Of a stretch of 45,794 bases of DNA, positions 23,618 through 31,968 are shown piece by piece. The number at the start of each line of letters is the position of its first letter. Within the stretch, counting starts at the first letter, position 1. The stretch spans positions 1 through 45,794 of the forward strand of contig DFJW01000112.1 of assembly GCA_002373775.1 (NCBI GenBank), given 5' to 3'. The notes under the pieces were generated by a model, which worked only from the letters and a program-made list of their open reading frames with translations, was not told where the DNA came from and made no database searches. Origin of the DNA: Ruminococcus flavefaciens (GTDB taxonomy: Bacteria; Bacillota; Clostridia; Oscillospirales; Ruminococcaceae). The position numbers and the translations under genes were made by a program.

Positions 23618-25090
23618 TCACACATACTGACACGGATCAGATGACCGTTCAGCTATTTCTATATCAAGCTGCGGGTATTTCTCTTCAAGCACCCTGCGCA
23701 GTTCCCAGAGAACGATGTTTTCGGTGTGGAAGTGTCCGCAGTCAAATATGCAGACATTCCGCTTCTTCCCGCCGTTTTCTGCCGATATCCAGACATCGTG
23801 CTTTACATCGCCGGTTATGAGTGCATCGCACTCCTTTTCATCTGCCAGTGCAAGCATTGAGCCTCCTGAACCTGAACAAAATGCAGCTCTTTTCACCATA
23901 AGTCCGCCGGATCCGGAATTGAACCTGACGTATTCACAGCCGAATATCTCTTTCAGTCCCAGAGCCAATTCGCGGCGCGTTATGCTTTCTTCAAATTCAA
24001 CTACCCAGCCCAGATTATTGCCGTTTCCAAGTTCTTCAAAAGGTTCCGGCTCTCCGGATACTGCAAATTTCTCACACAGTTTTTTCAGTATTACGCCATT
24101 TGTTCCGCCGGAAGCAATATCAAGATTCGTGTGCATACATATTGCCGCTATGTCGTTATAGATAAGGTTCATTACCGGATCTTCAACACCTATCCGTCTG
24201 CGCGGTTCAAAGATGACCGGATGATGGGATATCACAAGATCTGCCCACTTGCAGGCTGCCTCTGAGGCTACAGTATTCGATATATCCAGCGAAAGGAGCA
24301 CAGTATCGGCAGCGCCGGAATGGTTCTCGATCAGCAGACCGGAATTGTCCCACTTTTCCTGTGCGGCAAACGGGTACTTGCTGTCAAGGTAATTGTAGAT
24401 GTCAGCTATCTCAACATAGTCACAGCCGTTTTTCAGCTTGTACGCCAATGCAGAGTAATGAACAGCGTCATCATCTCTTCCGGCATTTTTTAGTGATGCG
24501 GCTATCTTTTCAAGTCTTTCAGCTTCGCTTCGCCTGTACTTCCAGCCAAGCTCATCGTCTTCGCTGAAGAATCCGTACAGCGCGTCAAACTCCGTAAGAT
24601 AGCGGAAGTCCGGATTGTACTCAGCGACCATTATCACATACATTTTTCCGCTGTCTTCTACGACGTATTCCTCAGTTATCTGCATCTCGTATTCATATAT
24701 CATCCTGCGAAGGTATTCCGGTTTTGTCATGGGCTGAAGCACCCATCTTATCTCGCTCTGCTCATAGCTTTCCACACTAAGCCCACCGATGATGTCGGCT
24801 ATCGTCTCGCCTCCCATACCGGCGATGACCACATCCGTCACACCTTCCATCGGAACATCCGCCAGTCCGTCAGAGAGTATAAGAGACACATTTTCGCCTA
24901 TCCCATACTTTTCAACTGTTCTCGCGGCAGACTCAAGCGGACCTTCTCTGACATCAGAAGCAATAACTCTGCTGCACTTTCCGCTTGTCACAAGTTCCGC
25001 AGCAAGATAAGCGTGATCTGTACCGACGTCAACAGCTATGCCTCTTCCACTGACAAGTTCCGCTATTTTCTGCAATCTATTATCAAGCAT
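23618..25090 (-). CDS. Fusion of tRNA (adenine-22 N1) methyltransferase TrmK and a Nif3-like dimetal protein
   Basis: One uninterrupted 490-residue frame holding two proteins that are adjacent separate genes in Bacillus (yqfN-yqfO). Residues 1 to ~225 are TrmK: LDNRLQKIAELV, VDVGTDHAYLAAEL, VIASDVREGPL, VIAGMGGETIADI. Residues ~230-490 are the short Nif3/YqfO type without the PII-like insert: KWDNSGLLI, ISHHPVIFEP, CMHTNLDIASGG and DCGHFHTE, which supply the usual His, Asp and Glu metal ligands. ATG 25090 follows GAGGTG. The fusion joins tRNA A22 methylation to a protein of unclear function. A leader hairpin (GCGTGC/GCACGC, about 25115-25136) precedes it. Confidence 0.93.
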   Translation of the reverse strand: MLDNRLQKIAELVSGRGIAVDVGTDHAYLAAELVTSGKCSRVIASDVREGPLESAARTVEKYGIGENVSLILSDGLADVPMEGVTDVVIAGMGGETIADIIGGLSVESYEQSEIRWVLQPMTKPEYLRRMIYEYEMQITEEYVVEDSGKMYVIMVAEYNPDFRYLTEFDALYGFFSEDDELGWKYRRSEAERLEKIAASLKNAGRDDDAVHYSALAYKLKNGCDYVEIADIYNYLDSKYPFAAQEKWDNSGLLIENHSGAADTVLLSLDISNTVASEAACKWADLVISHHPVIFEPRRRIGVEDPVMNLIYNDIAAICMHTNLDIASGGTNGVILKKLCEKFAVSGEPEPFEELGNGNNLGWVVEFEESITRRELALGLKEIFGCEYVRFNSGSGGLMVKRAAFCSGSGGSMLALADEKECDALITGDVKHDVWISAENGGKKRNVCIFDCGHFHTENIVLWELRRVLEEKYPQLDIEIAERSSDPCQYV

Positions 25091-25148
25091 ACTGCACCTC
25101 ACAAATAACACAATAGCGTGCCGCTTTCACAGCACGCCTCATTAACAG

Positions 25149-25186
25149 AAAAAATCCAAGCACAGCCGTTTCCGACTGTGCTGGAT
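25149..25186 (-). terminator. Terminator behind the zinc-ribbon gene
   Basis: On the minus strand ATCCAGCACAG pairs with CTGTGCTTGGAT (one bulged T) around TCGGAAACGG, followed by six T. Confidence 0.8.
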
Positions 25187-25194
25187 CACAGGCA

Positions 25195-25470
25195 TTATGC
25201 CTCGTTCATCTTAGCATAGCACTCGCTGCAATATACAGCTCTGCCTTCCTTGGGCTCGAAAGGAACTTTAGCCTCGCCGCCGCATGAAGCACATGTAGCT
25301 GTGTACATAACTCTTTCTGCCTTGCCTGCGTTCTTTCTTGCATCACGGCAAGCCTTGCATCTCTGCGGCTCGTTTACGAAACCTTTCTCTGCATAGAATT
25401 CCTGTTCGCCTGCGGAGAAAATGAATTCGTTTCCACATTCCTTACAGACTAATGTCTTGTCTTCGTACAT
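25195..25470 (-). CDS. Small double zinc-ribbon protein
   Basis: A 91-residue protein with two four-cysteine zinc sites. The first is CKECGNEF with CKACRDARK, as in the probable zinc-ribbon family often called zf-trcl. The second is CASCGGEAKVPF with CSECYAKM, the CxxC-CxxC type. Such proteins are common in Firmicutes; the role is unknown, possibly nucleic acid or ribosome binding. ATG 25470 has GAGGT about 9 bp upstream. It lies downstream of the sigma factor gene with a decayed tRNA in between and ends at its own terminator. Confidence 0.9.
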   Translation of the reverse strand: MYEDKTLVCKECGNEFIFSAGEQEFYAEKGFVNEPQRCKACRDARKNAGKAERVMYTATCASCGGEAKVPFEPKEGRAVYCSECYAKMNEA

Positions 25471-25496
25471 TTCACAATACCTCGCTTAAAATATTT

Positions 25497-25560
25497 GGAC
25501 CACGGTTGGACTTTAACCCACATCTTTGTAAAACAACGCTCTCAGTTAAGCTACACGGTC
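25497..25560 (-). pseudogene. Degenerate tRNA (tRNA-like remnant)
   Basis: On the minus strand a 64-nt stretch resembles a tRNA. The ends GACCGTG and CGTGGTC pair as an acceptor stem with two wobbles; GCTT and GAGC form a D stem. GTGGGTTAAAGTCCAAC is a T arm in which the invariant C56 is A and one pair is broken. The anticodon/variable region is about 7 nt too short and has no proper stem; a TTTTACAA remnant could derive from anticodon TAC. It begins 2 bases after the sigma factor stop. A functional tRNA is unlikely. Confidence 0.5.
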
Positions 25561-25561
25561 A

Positions 25562-26167
25562 TCAGTTTCTGTGCATGAGCATGCGGAGTTTTTTCCGTAC
25601 ACGCTGCATAGCATTATCTACGGACTTATCACCGACGCCAAGCTTTACGGCTGCATCATGATAAGATATACCATCTATTACACACAAATAGAATACCCTC
25701 TTTTCCATGTTTGAAAGAGAGTTGTTGATATTCTCCCACAGTTCTGTCATGAACTCTTTATACAGATATATGCTCTCAGGAGTTTCCTTGACTGTAAGCT
25801 CTTCATTGCTGCTCTCATCGTCAAGGCTCTCAGGGACGCGGCGTTCATTATGCTGACGTGCAGAATATGACTTCATCCTGTTAGTCATACAAACCTCTGC
25901 ATAGGTAGAAAACTTCGCTCCTCTCTCAGGATCGTAAGAATTCACCGCACGGAACAGACCAATGAGTCCCTCTTGTCTGAGATCATCCTTATCAACAGTA
26001 TTCCCACCGATGACTTCCGATTTTACAAGTATCACATGTGAAAAACGTGCCAGCAGCAAAGGAAGGACAGAGTGATCTTTCTTTGCAACAGCTGCAAGTT
26101 CTTCATCTGTCATATTACTGTAATTATCATGGTAAAGCTCTGAATCGTGCAAGATATCCACCAACAT
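25562..26167 (-). CDS. Sigma-70 family sigma factor, SigH (Spo0H)-like
   Basis: A 201-residue sigma factor. Region 2 shows DLRQEGLIGLFRAVNSYDPE and AKFSTYAEVCMTNRM, as in Bacillus SigH, the early stationary-phase and sporulation factor. Region 4 is SNMEKRVFYLCVIDGISYHD followed by the helix-turn-helix KSVDNAMQRVRKKL. The overall order and spacing match SigH rather than housekeeping or ECF factors. The start is uncertain: ATG 26167 gives a normal N-terminus, but the ribosome site is weak, and the longer frame to GTG 26236 runs into a hairpin. Whether this organism sporulates is not shown. Confidence 0.88.
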   Translation of the reverse strand: MLVDILHDSELYHDNYSNMTDEELAAVAKKDHSVLPLLLARFSHVILVKSEVIGGNTVDKDDLRQEGLIGLFRAVNSYDPERGAKFSTYAEVCMTNRMKSYSARQHNERRVPESLDDESSNEELTVKETPESIYLYKEFMTELWENINNSLSNMEKRVFYLCVIDGISYHDAAVKLGVGDKSVDNAMQRVRKKLRMLMHRN

Positions 26168-26219
26168 TCCAAATACACTCGTGAGATAGATCAAAAGTAT
26201 AAAAACGAATACTGAGTTT

Positions 26220-26249
26220 GCTTCCTTCCCGATCACTCAGGAAGGAAGC
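26220..26249 (-). terminator. Hairpin between the divIVA-like and sigma factor genes
   Basis: GCTTCCTTCC and GGAAGGAAGC form a perfect 10-bp stem with a 10-nt loop, 21 bp after the divIVA-like stop on the minus strand. The T-rich stretch comes only about 14 nt later, so termination may be partial. Confidence 0.5.
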
Positions 26250-26269
26250 GATACTCATAGTTACTTATG

Positions 26270-27898
26270 TCAGTCTGTAGAATCCTTAGCAGCCTCTTCC
26301 TCGGCAGCCTTGAGAAGTTCAGCCATATCAAAATTGAAACCAGTATTCTTCTTTACGTTCTGCTGGGGCTTCTGCTGATTGTTCTGTGCAGCCTGATTCT
26401 GTGCAGGTGCAGGATTCTTATTGGCATTTGCTGCCTGGTTATTGGAGTAACCGTTGTTGAAAGACTGCTGTCCGCCAAGATTTGCAAACGGATCTCCGCC
26501 TGAAGGTGCAACAGCTCTCTCCGGTACACTTGCCTTGGGAGGCTCAGCTGCCTTGAACTCAGCCTTAGGCGGCTCAGCACGCTTAACAGCGTTCTGCTCG
26601 TTAGTGTCAACAGCCTTCTTAGCTTCACCGATGATAAGTGTAGCTTCGCTCATTCTGTCTGTAGCCTGACCAGTAAGGCGGCTGAGTACAGAAGTGATAT
26701 CGTTGAATTTTGTATTGACGCTCTCAATCTCATTGAGGAGCATCTTTCTGACTGTTGTAGACATCTCATTCACCTTATCAGCGTGAGAATTTGCCTCTTC
26801 AACAGTAGTTCTTGCCTGTATGTTAGCCTGATCCACAGCAGCCTTAGCCTTTGCATTTGCATCGTCGACAGTATTCTTAGCCTGTTCGTTAGCTTCCTTG
26901 ATGCATGCTTCAGCAGTTGTATTAGCGCTGCTTACAGTCTTTTCTGCTTCGATATTAGCATCCTTGATTATCTGAGCAGCCTTTTCGTTTGCTTCCCTGG
27001 TAACCTTGTCTGCATTTCTCTGCGCTTCGATAGTGATCTTTCCTGCTGTCTTCTGAGCCTCGGTAAAGAGTGCGCCCATATCGAAGGATGACGGGATCAT
27101 GCCGCCGCCATTCTCCTTGAGGTCTGCGATCTCAGCCTTGAGGGATTCGATCTCCTCGTCCTTCTTGGCAACGAGAGTAACTTCCTTAGTGAGCTCAGCG
27201 AGCTTGGAATCCTTTTCAGCGGATTCACGAGTCTTAGCTTCGAGCTGTGTATTCTTCTCAGCGAGTTCCTTGGTCTTGGCAGTGAGCTCGTTTGTGATCT
27301 TTGTGATCTCTTCCTTAGCCTTAGCAAGATCAGCGTTATTTCCGCCGGCAGCAGCGCCATGTGCGTTTGCAGGAGCAGCAGCCTTCTGCTCAGCAGCCTT
27401 GAGCTGGTTGCGCAGTGCCTCGATCTCCTTCTTAGCAGCTTCGAGAGCAGCAGCGGACTGGTTATCTGCACCGCCGCCCTTATTCTCATTGGCAGCAGCG
27501 AGCTGTCTTCTGAGATTATCGATCTCGCGTCTTGCAGCTTCGAGTGCAGCTGTGGTCTGAGCATTAGCAGCTCCGGCACCGCCTGCAGCTCCAGCTCCAC
27601 CAGCCTTCAGCTGAGCTATGAGCTTCTGATCGTCCTCATGCAGTTTCTTGTAATCCTCTGCTTCCTTCTTGGCAGCTCTCAATGCGTTGTTGGATGCATT
27701 CAGCTTTTCCTGAAGGTTATCGACCTGATTGCGGTACTTGATAAGTTCCTGAGGATCGGAAGGACCTGATTCCTTAGCTGCTTTAAGTTCGTCCTCAAGA
27801 GAAACGATCTTAGAATTCAGCTCGTCGAGGTATGTCATAACATCCTCTTTCACAAATCCGCCGACTCTGGCGGTCCTTAATACGGTTGGTTCGTCCAT
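26270..27898 (-). CDS. DivIVA-like coiled-coil protein
   Basis: A 542-residue protein that is mostly coiled coil. The N-terminus (RVGGFVKEDVMTYLDELNSKIVSLEDEL) resembles the DivIVA membrane-curvature binding head and its following helix. A long heptad region to about 260 follows, then an array of roughly 11-residue Ala/Glu/Asn repeats (for example KEANEQAKNTV, DQANIQARTTV, EEANSHADKV) at about 290-370, and finally a Pro/Gln/Asn-rich linker with a short C-terminal helix (FDMAELLKAAEEEAA). DivIVA proteins mark poles and septa and recruit division or growth proteins. The gene lies directly downstream of ftsZ and has its own promoter. AGGAG precedes ATG 27898. Confidence 0.8.
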   Translation of the reverse strand: MDEPTVLRTARVGGFVKEDVMTYLDELNSKIVSLEDELKAAKESGPSDPQELIKYRNQVDNLQEKLNASNNALRAAKKEAEDYKKLHEDDQKLIAQLKAGGAGAAGGAGAANAQTTAALEAARREIDNLRRQLAAANENKGGGADNQSAAALEAAKKEIEALRNQLKAAEQKAAAPANAHGAAAGGNNADLAKAKEEITKITNELTAKTKELAEKNTQLEAKTRESAEKDSKLAELTKEVTLVAKKDEEIESLKAEIADLKENGGGMIPSSFDMGALFTEAQKTAGKITIEAQRNADKVTREANEKAAQIIKDANIEAEKTVSSANTTAEACIKEANEQAKNTVDDANAKAKAAVDQANIQARTTVEEANSHADKVNEMSTTVRKMLLNEIESVNTKFNDITSVLSRLTGQATDRMSEATLIIGEAKKAVDTNEQNAVKRAEPPKAEFKAAEPPKASVPERAVAPSGGDPFANLGGQQSFNNGYSNNQAANANKNPAPAQNQAAQNNQQKPQQNVKKNTGFNFDMAELLKAAEEEAAKDSTD

Positions 27899-27966
27899 AG
27901 TTACACTCCTTTTCCCTCCGTGTTACGGAGCAAAAAAATTTCAAGGAATAAAAATGCCTTTAATAA

Positions 27967-27995
27967 ATTATAACACATGCAGAGTATTATTTCAA
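27967..27995 (-). promoter_or_regulatory. Promoter of the divIVA-like gene
   Basis: Minus-strand TTGAAA (27990-27995), 17-bp spacer, and TATAAT (27967-27972). A small hairpin CTCCGT/ACGGAG (27918-27932) lies in the leader just before the ribosome site. Confidence 0.7.
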
Positions 27996-28127
27996 CTATT
28001 AATATGTAGAATTTTCGGCTTGATTTTAGTGCATTTTACTATATAAGATTTGATAATTATACATTCAGTACTATTTTTGCAGTTTTCCAAGCATCCCGCA
28101 TCCTGTCGCGACCAGTACCGTATATAC

Positions 28128-28157
28128 AAAAAGCGGCTTCCCTATAAGGAAAGCCGC
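28128..28157 (-). terminator. ftsZ terminator
   Basis: On the minus strand GCGGCTTTCC pairs with GGGAAGCCGC around TTATA, followed by TTTTT, 12 bp after the ftsZ stop. Between here and the divIVA-like promoter (28000-28127) I see nothing else. Confidence 0.9.
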
Positions 28158-28168
28158 AGATCATCAAA

Positions 28169-29305
28169 TCAGTTGCCGAGCATCTTGAAGATGTCGTCGA
28201 GATCGTAGTCAGTGCTGGGTGCGGAAGGCTTAGCAGGACCGCCGCCCAGTCCGAGGCTGTCAATAAGAGGGTTATCGATCTGGATAACATCGTCATCAGC
28301 AGAAACGGGAGCAGAAATATCACTATCTTCTGCTAAAGTTGTGTCGCCGTCATCATATCCGGCAGCAATAACTGTGATAGTCATCTCGTCGGACATATCC
28401 TCCTTGAAGGCTGTACCGAAGATGAATTCAACACCGTCAGCAGCAGTATCAGTTATCATCTTTGTTGCTGCATCAACGTCAGAAGAAAGAACATCCTCAG
28501 ACATTGTGATGTTGATAAGGAGACGCTTAGCGCCGGAAATAGAAGTCTCAAGAAGCGGGCTGGTGATAACAGCGTTTGCTGCGTCTGCTGCCTTGTCCTT
28601 GCCTGAACCATGACCGATAGCCATGTGTGCATATCCTGCACCCTTCATGATCGTAGAAACGTCTGCGAAATCAAGGTTTATGTATCCTTCCTCAACGATG
28701 AGGTCAGAAATGCTCTTTACACCAGTTTTGAGCACGTCATCTGAAAGGGCAAATGACTGCATCATTGTGAGGGGCTTATCCTGTCCTACAAGAAGTCTCT
28801 CGTTAGGAATAACGATAAGTGAATCAACGTACTTTCTGAGTTCGGCAATTCCTCTCTCAGCCTGAGCCATTTTCTGCTCTCTTTCAAAGAGGAAAGGCTT
28901 TGTAACAACGGCTACTGTGAGGATATCCATTTCCTTTGCGATCTTAGCAACTACAGGAGCAGCACCTGTACCTGTACCGCCGCCCATTCCGGCTGTGATG
29001 AAGATCATATCTGCACCCTTGAGGTGAGTCTCTATCTCATCGCGATTCTCTTCTGCACTGCGCTGACCGATCTCAGGCTTGTTTCCTGCGCCTCTTCCCT
29101 TAGTGAGCTTAGCGCCGATCGGTATTCTTGTTGTTGCCTTGGATTTATTCAGTGCCTTTGCATCAGTGTTGATAGCTATATATTCTATATTGTTTACACC
29201 CGAATCCACCATGCAGTTGACAGCATTTCCGCCGCCGCCTCCAACGCCGATGACTTTTATATTTACATCGGGTTCAAGTGCTTCTTCATAATTGAAATCA
29301 GACAT
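28169..29305 (-). CDS. ftsZ: Cell division GTPase FtsZ
   Basis: Tubulin homologue that polymerises into the division ring. The 378-residue protein has [17 protein letters not shown] at the N-terminus, the tubulin signature [16 protein letters not shown], and the T7-loop region [11 protein letters not shown]. The disordered C-terminal linker is short. The terminal peptide is [12 protein letters not shown], different from the usual DIPxFLR type, which suggests altered partner contacts. No ftsA is found in the window. ATG 29305 follows AGGAGG. It has its own promoter, so it can be expressed apart from the dcw operon. Confidence 0.98.
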   Translation of the reverse strand: MSDFNYEEALEPDVNIKVIGVGGGGGNAVNCMVDSGVNNIEYIAINTDAKALNKSKATTRIPIGAKLTKGRGAGNKPEIGQRSAEENRDEIETHLKGADMIFITAGMGGGTGTGAAPVVAKIAKEMDILTVAVVTKPFLFEREQKMAQAERGIAELRKYVDSLIVIPNERLLVGQDKPLTMMQSFALSDDVLKTGVKSISDLIVEEGYINLDFADVSTIMKGAGYAHMAIGHGSGKDKAADAANAVITSPLLETSISGAKRLLINITMSEDVLSSDVDAATKMITDTAADGVEFIFGTAFKEDMSDEMTITVIAAGYDDGDTTLAEDSDISAPVSADDDVIQIDNPLIDSLGLGGGPAKPSAPSTDYDLDDIFKMLGN

Positions 29306-29369
29306 TTTAAATCCTCCTATGTATTCCTGTATTTTACCTAATCAAATTTTCTCTATTAATACACTCTAT

Positions 29370-29398
29370 ATTTTAGCATAATCTCAGGAATAATGCAA
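29370..29398 (-). promoter_or_regulatory. ftsZ promoter
   Basis: Minus-strand TTGCAT (29393-29398), 17-bp spacer, and TAAAAT (29370-29375), 65 bp before the ftsZ start. Confidence 0.65.
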
Positions 29399-29486
29399 GC
29401 CTCAGACCGAAATTTCTCAAATTCAGCGCATTTTACAATATCGGCAGCATTATTCTCGGCAATTTGTACAGTTTTATACTAAAGTT

Positions 29487-30620
29487 TTAGTAATTATAGT
29501 AACCTGCATCGCCGTTGTAATACGCATCTCCGTTGTCGTATTCACCATTATCGTACTCATTATAGTCGCCGTATCCGTTATCGTAGCCGCCGTCAGCGTT
29601 CCATTCATTCCAGTCGTTGTTATAATCGTTGTAATCATTATATTCGTTCCAGTCGTTGCCGTCATCGTAATAATCGGGGGCTGTTGTGGTCTCTACGGTC
29701 ACAAGTCCGTTATTTGCCTCATCGAACAGTTTCTGCTGACCGATATCCGATTCGCCGGATACTGTGGTCGTTTCGATCGGTTCGCCGTTTGCATCAGTCG
29801 GTTTTGTTGGCTCTATCATTTCGTGGACTTCAACAGGCTCATCACTCATTCTGAAACTGCACTCATTGGTACCGATCATCCTGAGATAGCCTTTTTTGCC
29901 CTTGACGCTCTCGTCGTTCATGACATTCTCTGCCAGATTCAGCTTGTATTCAACGTCATTCCATGTGCCCATTTTGAAGACCATGCCGTTTTTGTAGTTC
30001 ACCACTATGGAGAACTCATCAGTCATATCGACAGTTGAGATATCACTCTCGTATTCAGTCGCAAGGGTGCTCATGAGTTCATTGAAAGCCTCCTGCTTAT
30101 GCTGATTCTCGGAGCCTACTGGTCTTCCCTTTTCAAATACGGAAGGATCGTAGCCGTATATTATCGGGTAATCATCAGAAGTCTTCCCGGTATTTTCCAG
30201 TATCTTTCCTTTTCTGCTCACAAGAAGCACTCCCGAATCACTGCTTATGTAAAAAGCAGGTATGCATCTTGTCACCTTTATCTCAACAGATGACGGAAAG
30301 TCCCTTTCAATAGTCGCAGTTTCCACCCACAGCAGATTATCAAGTATCTTCTGCTCGCTCTCCCCCGGCTTCAGACGAAGAAGATTGTCACCTTCTTCTA
30401 TGCCGGATGCGGCTACTATCTCCTCTGCTGTATACATATCCGATTCGCCAGACACCCTTATCTCATGTACATTGAAAAGGAATGTGTAGCATATCGTTAT
30501 GCCAGCTGTAAGCACCAGCAGCATTACGATGAGTCCGTAGATGCTCTTGTTCCTGTTTCTTCTCCTGATACGCTTGCGGCTGTTCTGCCGCTCAACGTTG
30601 GTTTTTACTACATCCTTCAT
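29487..30620 (-). CDS. ftsQ: Division protein FtsQ/DivIB with an Asn/Asp/Tyr/Gly-rich tail
   Basis: A 377-residue bitopic divisome protein. A basic cytoplasmic N-terminus (SRKRIRRRNRNK) and one membrane helix (about 27-50) are followed by the POTRA domain (HEIRVSGESDMYTAEEIVAASG, EGDNLLRL, and PSSVEIKVTRCIPAFYI) and the beta domain to about 250. The last ~65 residues, after a Thr-rich linker, are almost only Asn, Asp, Tyr, Gly, Glu and Trp in repeating patterns (DYNDYNNDWNEW, NGYGDYNEYDNG), which is unusual for FtsQ. It lies 25 bp downstream of murA at the end of the dcw transcript. Confidence 0.93.
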   Translation of the reverse strand: MKDVVKTNVERQNSRKRIRRRNRNKSIYGLIVMLLVLTAGITICYTFLFNVHEIRVSGESDMYTAEEIVAASGIEEGDNLLRLKPGESEQKILDNLLWVETATIERDFPSSVEIKVTRCIPAFYISSDSGVLLVSRKGKILENTGKTSDDYPIIYGYDPSVFEKGRPVGSENQHKQEAFNELMSTLATEYESDISTVDMTDEFSIVVNYKNGMVFKMGTWNDVEYKLNLAENVMNDESVKGKKGYLRMIGTNECSFRMSDEPVEVHEMIEPTKPTDANGEPIETTTVSGESDIGQQKLFDEANNGLVTVETTTAPDYYDDGNDWNEYNDYNDYNNDWNEWNADGGYDNGYGDYNEYDNGEYDNGDAYYNGDAGYYNY

Positions 30621-30645
30621 ATTATCTCCTGTTTTCCCGCAGTCA

Positions 30646-31905
30646 TTATACCCGGATCATGTCTCCTCCGAGTGCTTTGACTGCCTCTTCCATATTCTCA
30701 TATCCTCTGTCGATATGGTTTATCATACTTATCTCAGTTGTTCCTTCGGCAGACAGTGCAGCACATACCATTGCTGCTCCGCCTCGCAGATCAGTCGCTT
30801 CTACGGGAGCGCCGTTAAGCTTTTCAACGCCTTTCACCACAGCGACCTTTCCGAGCACCTGTATATCTGCTCCCATTTTTATAAGTGCATCTGTATGCCT
30901 GTACCGGCAGTCAAAAATGTTTTCCTCAAACACACTCGTGCCTTCCGCTGTAGTCAGTGCCGCCATCAGCACTGCCTGTGCATCCGTAGGGAATCCGGGA
31001 TGAGGCATTGTGCGTATGCGATCGCGCACTGCTTTTATACGCGGTCCGCTTCTCATGTATATTCGGTCAGCAGTTGTGTACACTCCGCAGCCGGTCTGTT
31101 CAAGAACAGAAAGGAACGGCTCTGTCTCAGGGACGCAGGCATTCTTCAGTATTATCTCCCCTCCGGCAGCAGCAGTCATTGAAAGGTATGTTGCAGCTGC
31201 TATCCTGTCAGGCATTATCGTATGTCCGCATCCTCCGAGGCTCTCTTTTCCTCTTATGACTATCCTGCTTTCTCCGTCGCCGGAAATATCAGCACCGCAT
31301 TTCCTAAGGAATGCGCAAAGGTCACATATCTCCGGCTCACGCGCTGCATTGTTTATCACAGTTTCCCCTTCCGCGGTCACAGCACACAGTATGATGTTCT
31401 CTGTTGCCCCCACTGACGGGAAATTCAGCGATATCTTAGCTCCATGAGCACGTTTGCCTGAAACGCGGCAGATTATCCTTCCTCCGCGCTCACGGATATC
31501 TACGTCCATTTTCCTCAATGCTGAAAGGTGCATATCTATCGGTCTCGGACCGAGTTCGCATCCTCCGGGCACACTTACGGTACACTCACCCATTCTTCCG
31601 AGCATGGCTCCCATAAATATTATTGAAGACCGCATCTCATGCATCAGTTTTTCAGGCACTTCTGTGCCGCTGAGCTGAGACGGATCTATCACAGCCGTAT
31701 GTCCGGAAAAGCTGCACCTGCATCCCAGATGATTAAGGATGCGTGAAGCGGCGTAAACATCCGTCAGCCGGGGACAGCCGTGCAGTACGCACTCACTGCT
31801 GCAAAGAAGTGCAGCCGCCATTATGGGAAGGGCGCTGTTCTTGCTGCCTTGCAGTGTGAGTTCACCGCACAGTCGGTTCCCGCCGTTTACTATGAATCTC
31901 TGCAT
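30646..31905 (-). CDS. murA: UDP-N-acetylglucosamine 1-carboxyvinyltransferase
   Basis: First committed step of peptidoglycan synthesis: transfers enolpyruvate from PEP to UDP-GlcNAc. The 419-residue protein has GGNRLCGELTLQGSKNSALP with the substrate-binding Lys-Asn pair, the catalytic cysteine in VPGGCELGPRPIDMHLSAL (the fosfomycin target), and FPTDAQAVLMA near the C-terminus. ATG 31903-31905 is preceded by GAGGTGA, which is buried in a 14-bp hairpin. Placement between murG and ftsQ is a known clostridial dcw arrangement. Confidence 0.97.
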   Translation of the reverse strand: MQRFIVNGGNRLCGELTLQGSKNSALPIMAAALLCSSECVLHGCPRLTDVYAASRILNHLGCRCSFSGHTAVIDPSQLSGTEVPEKLMHEMRSSIIFMGAMLGRMGECTVSVPGGCELGPRPIDMHLSALRKMDVDIRERGGRIICRVSGKRAHGAKISLNFPSVGATENIILCAVTAEGETVINNAAREPEICDLCAFLRKCGADISGDGESRIVIRGKESLGGCGHTIMPDRIAAATYLSMTAAAGGEIILKNACVPETEPFLSVLEQTGCGVYTTADRIYMRSGPRIKAVRDRIRTMPHPGFPTDAQAVLMAALTTAEGTSVFEENIFDCRYRHTDALIKMGADIQVLGKVAVVKGVEKLNGAPVEATDLRGGAAMVCAALSAEGTTEISMINHIDRGYENMEEAVKALGGDMIRV

Positions 31906-31909
31906 AATA

Positions 31910-31949
31910 TCACCTCACAGCATTTTCTGTATACTATGCTGCACGGTGA
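31910..31949 (-). promoter_or_regulatory. Hairpin sequestering the murA ribosome binding site
   Basis: On the minus strand TCACCGTGCAGCAT pairs with ATGCTGTGAGGTGA (one mismatch, two G-U pairs) around a 12-nt loop. The 3' arm contains the GAGGTGA Shine-Dalgarno of murA. It fills the murG-murA gap and could lower or regulate murA translation. Confidence 0.55.
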
Positions 31950-31968
31950 TGTTATGTTACTTTCTTTA

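Noticed and set aside
26168..26236. N-terminal extension of the SigH-like factor from GTG 26236
   Set aside because: The extension is a hydrophobic peptide not found in sigma factors and starts inside a terminator-like hairpin.
27097..27600. Long open frames antisense or out of frame to the divIVA-like gene
   Set aside because: They arise from the biased Ala/Glu/Lys codon content of the real gene; no ribosome sites and low-complexity translations.
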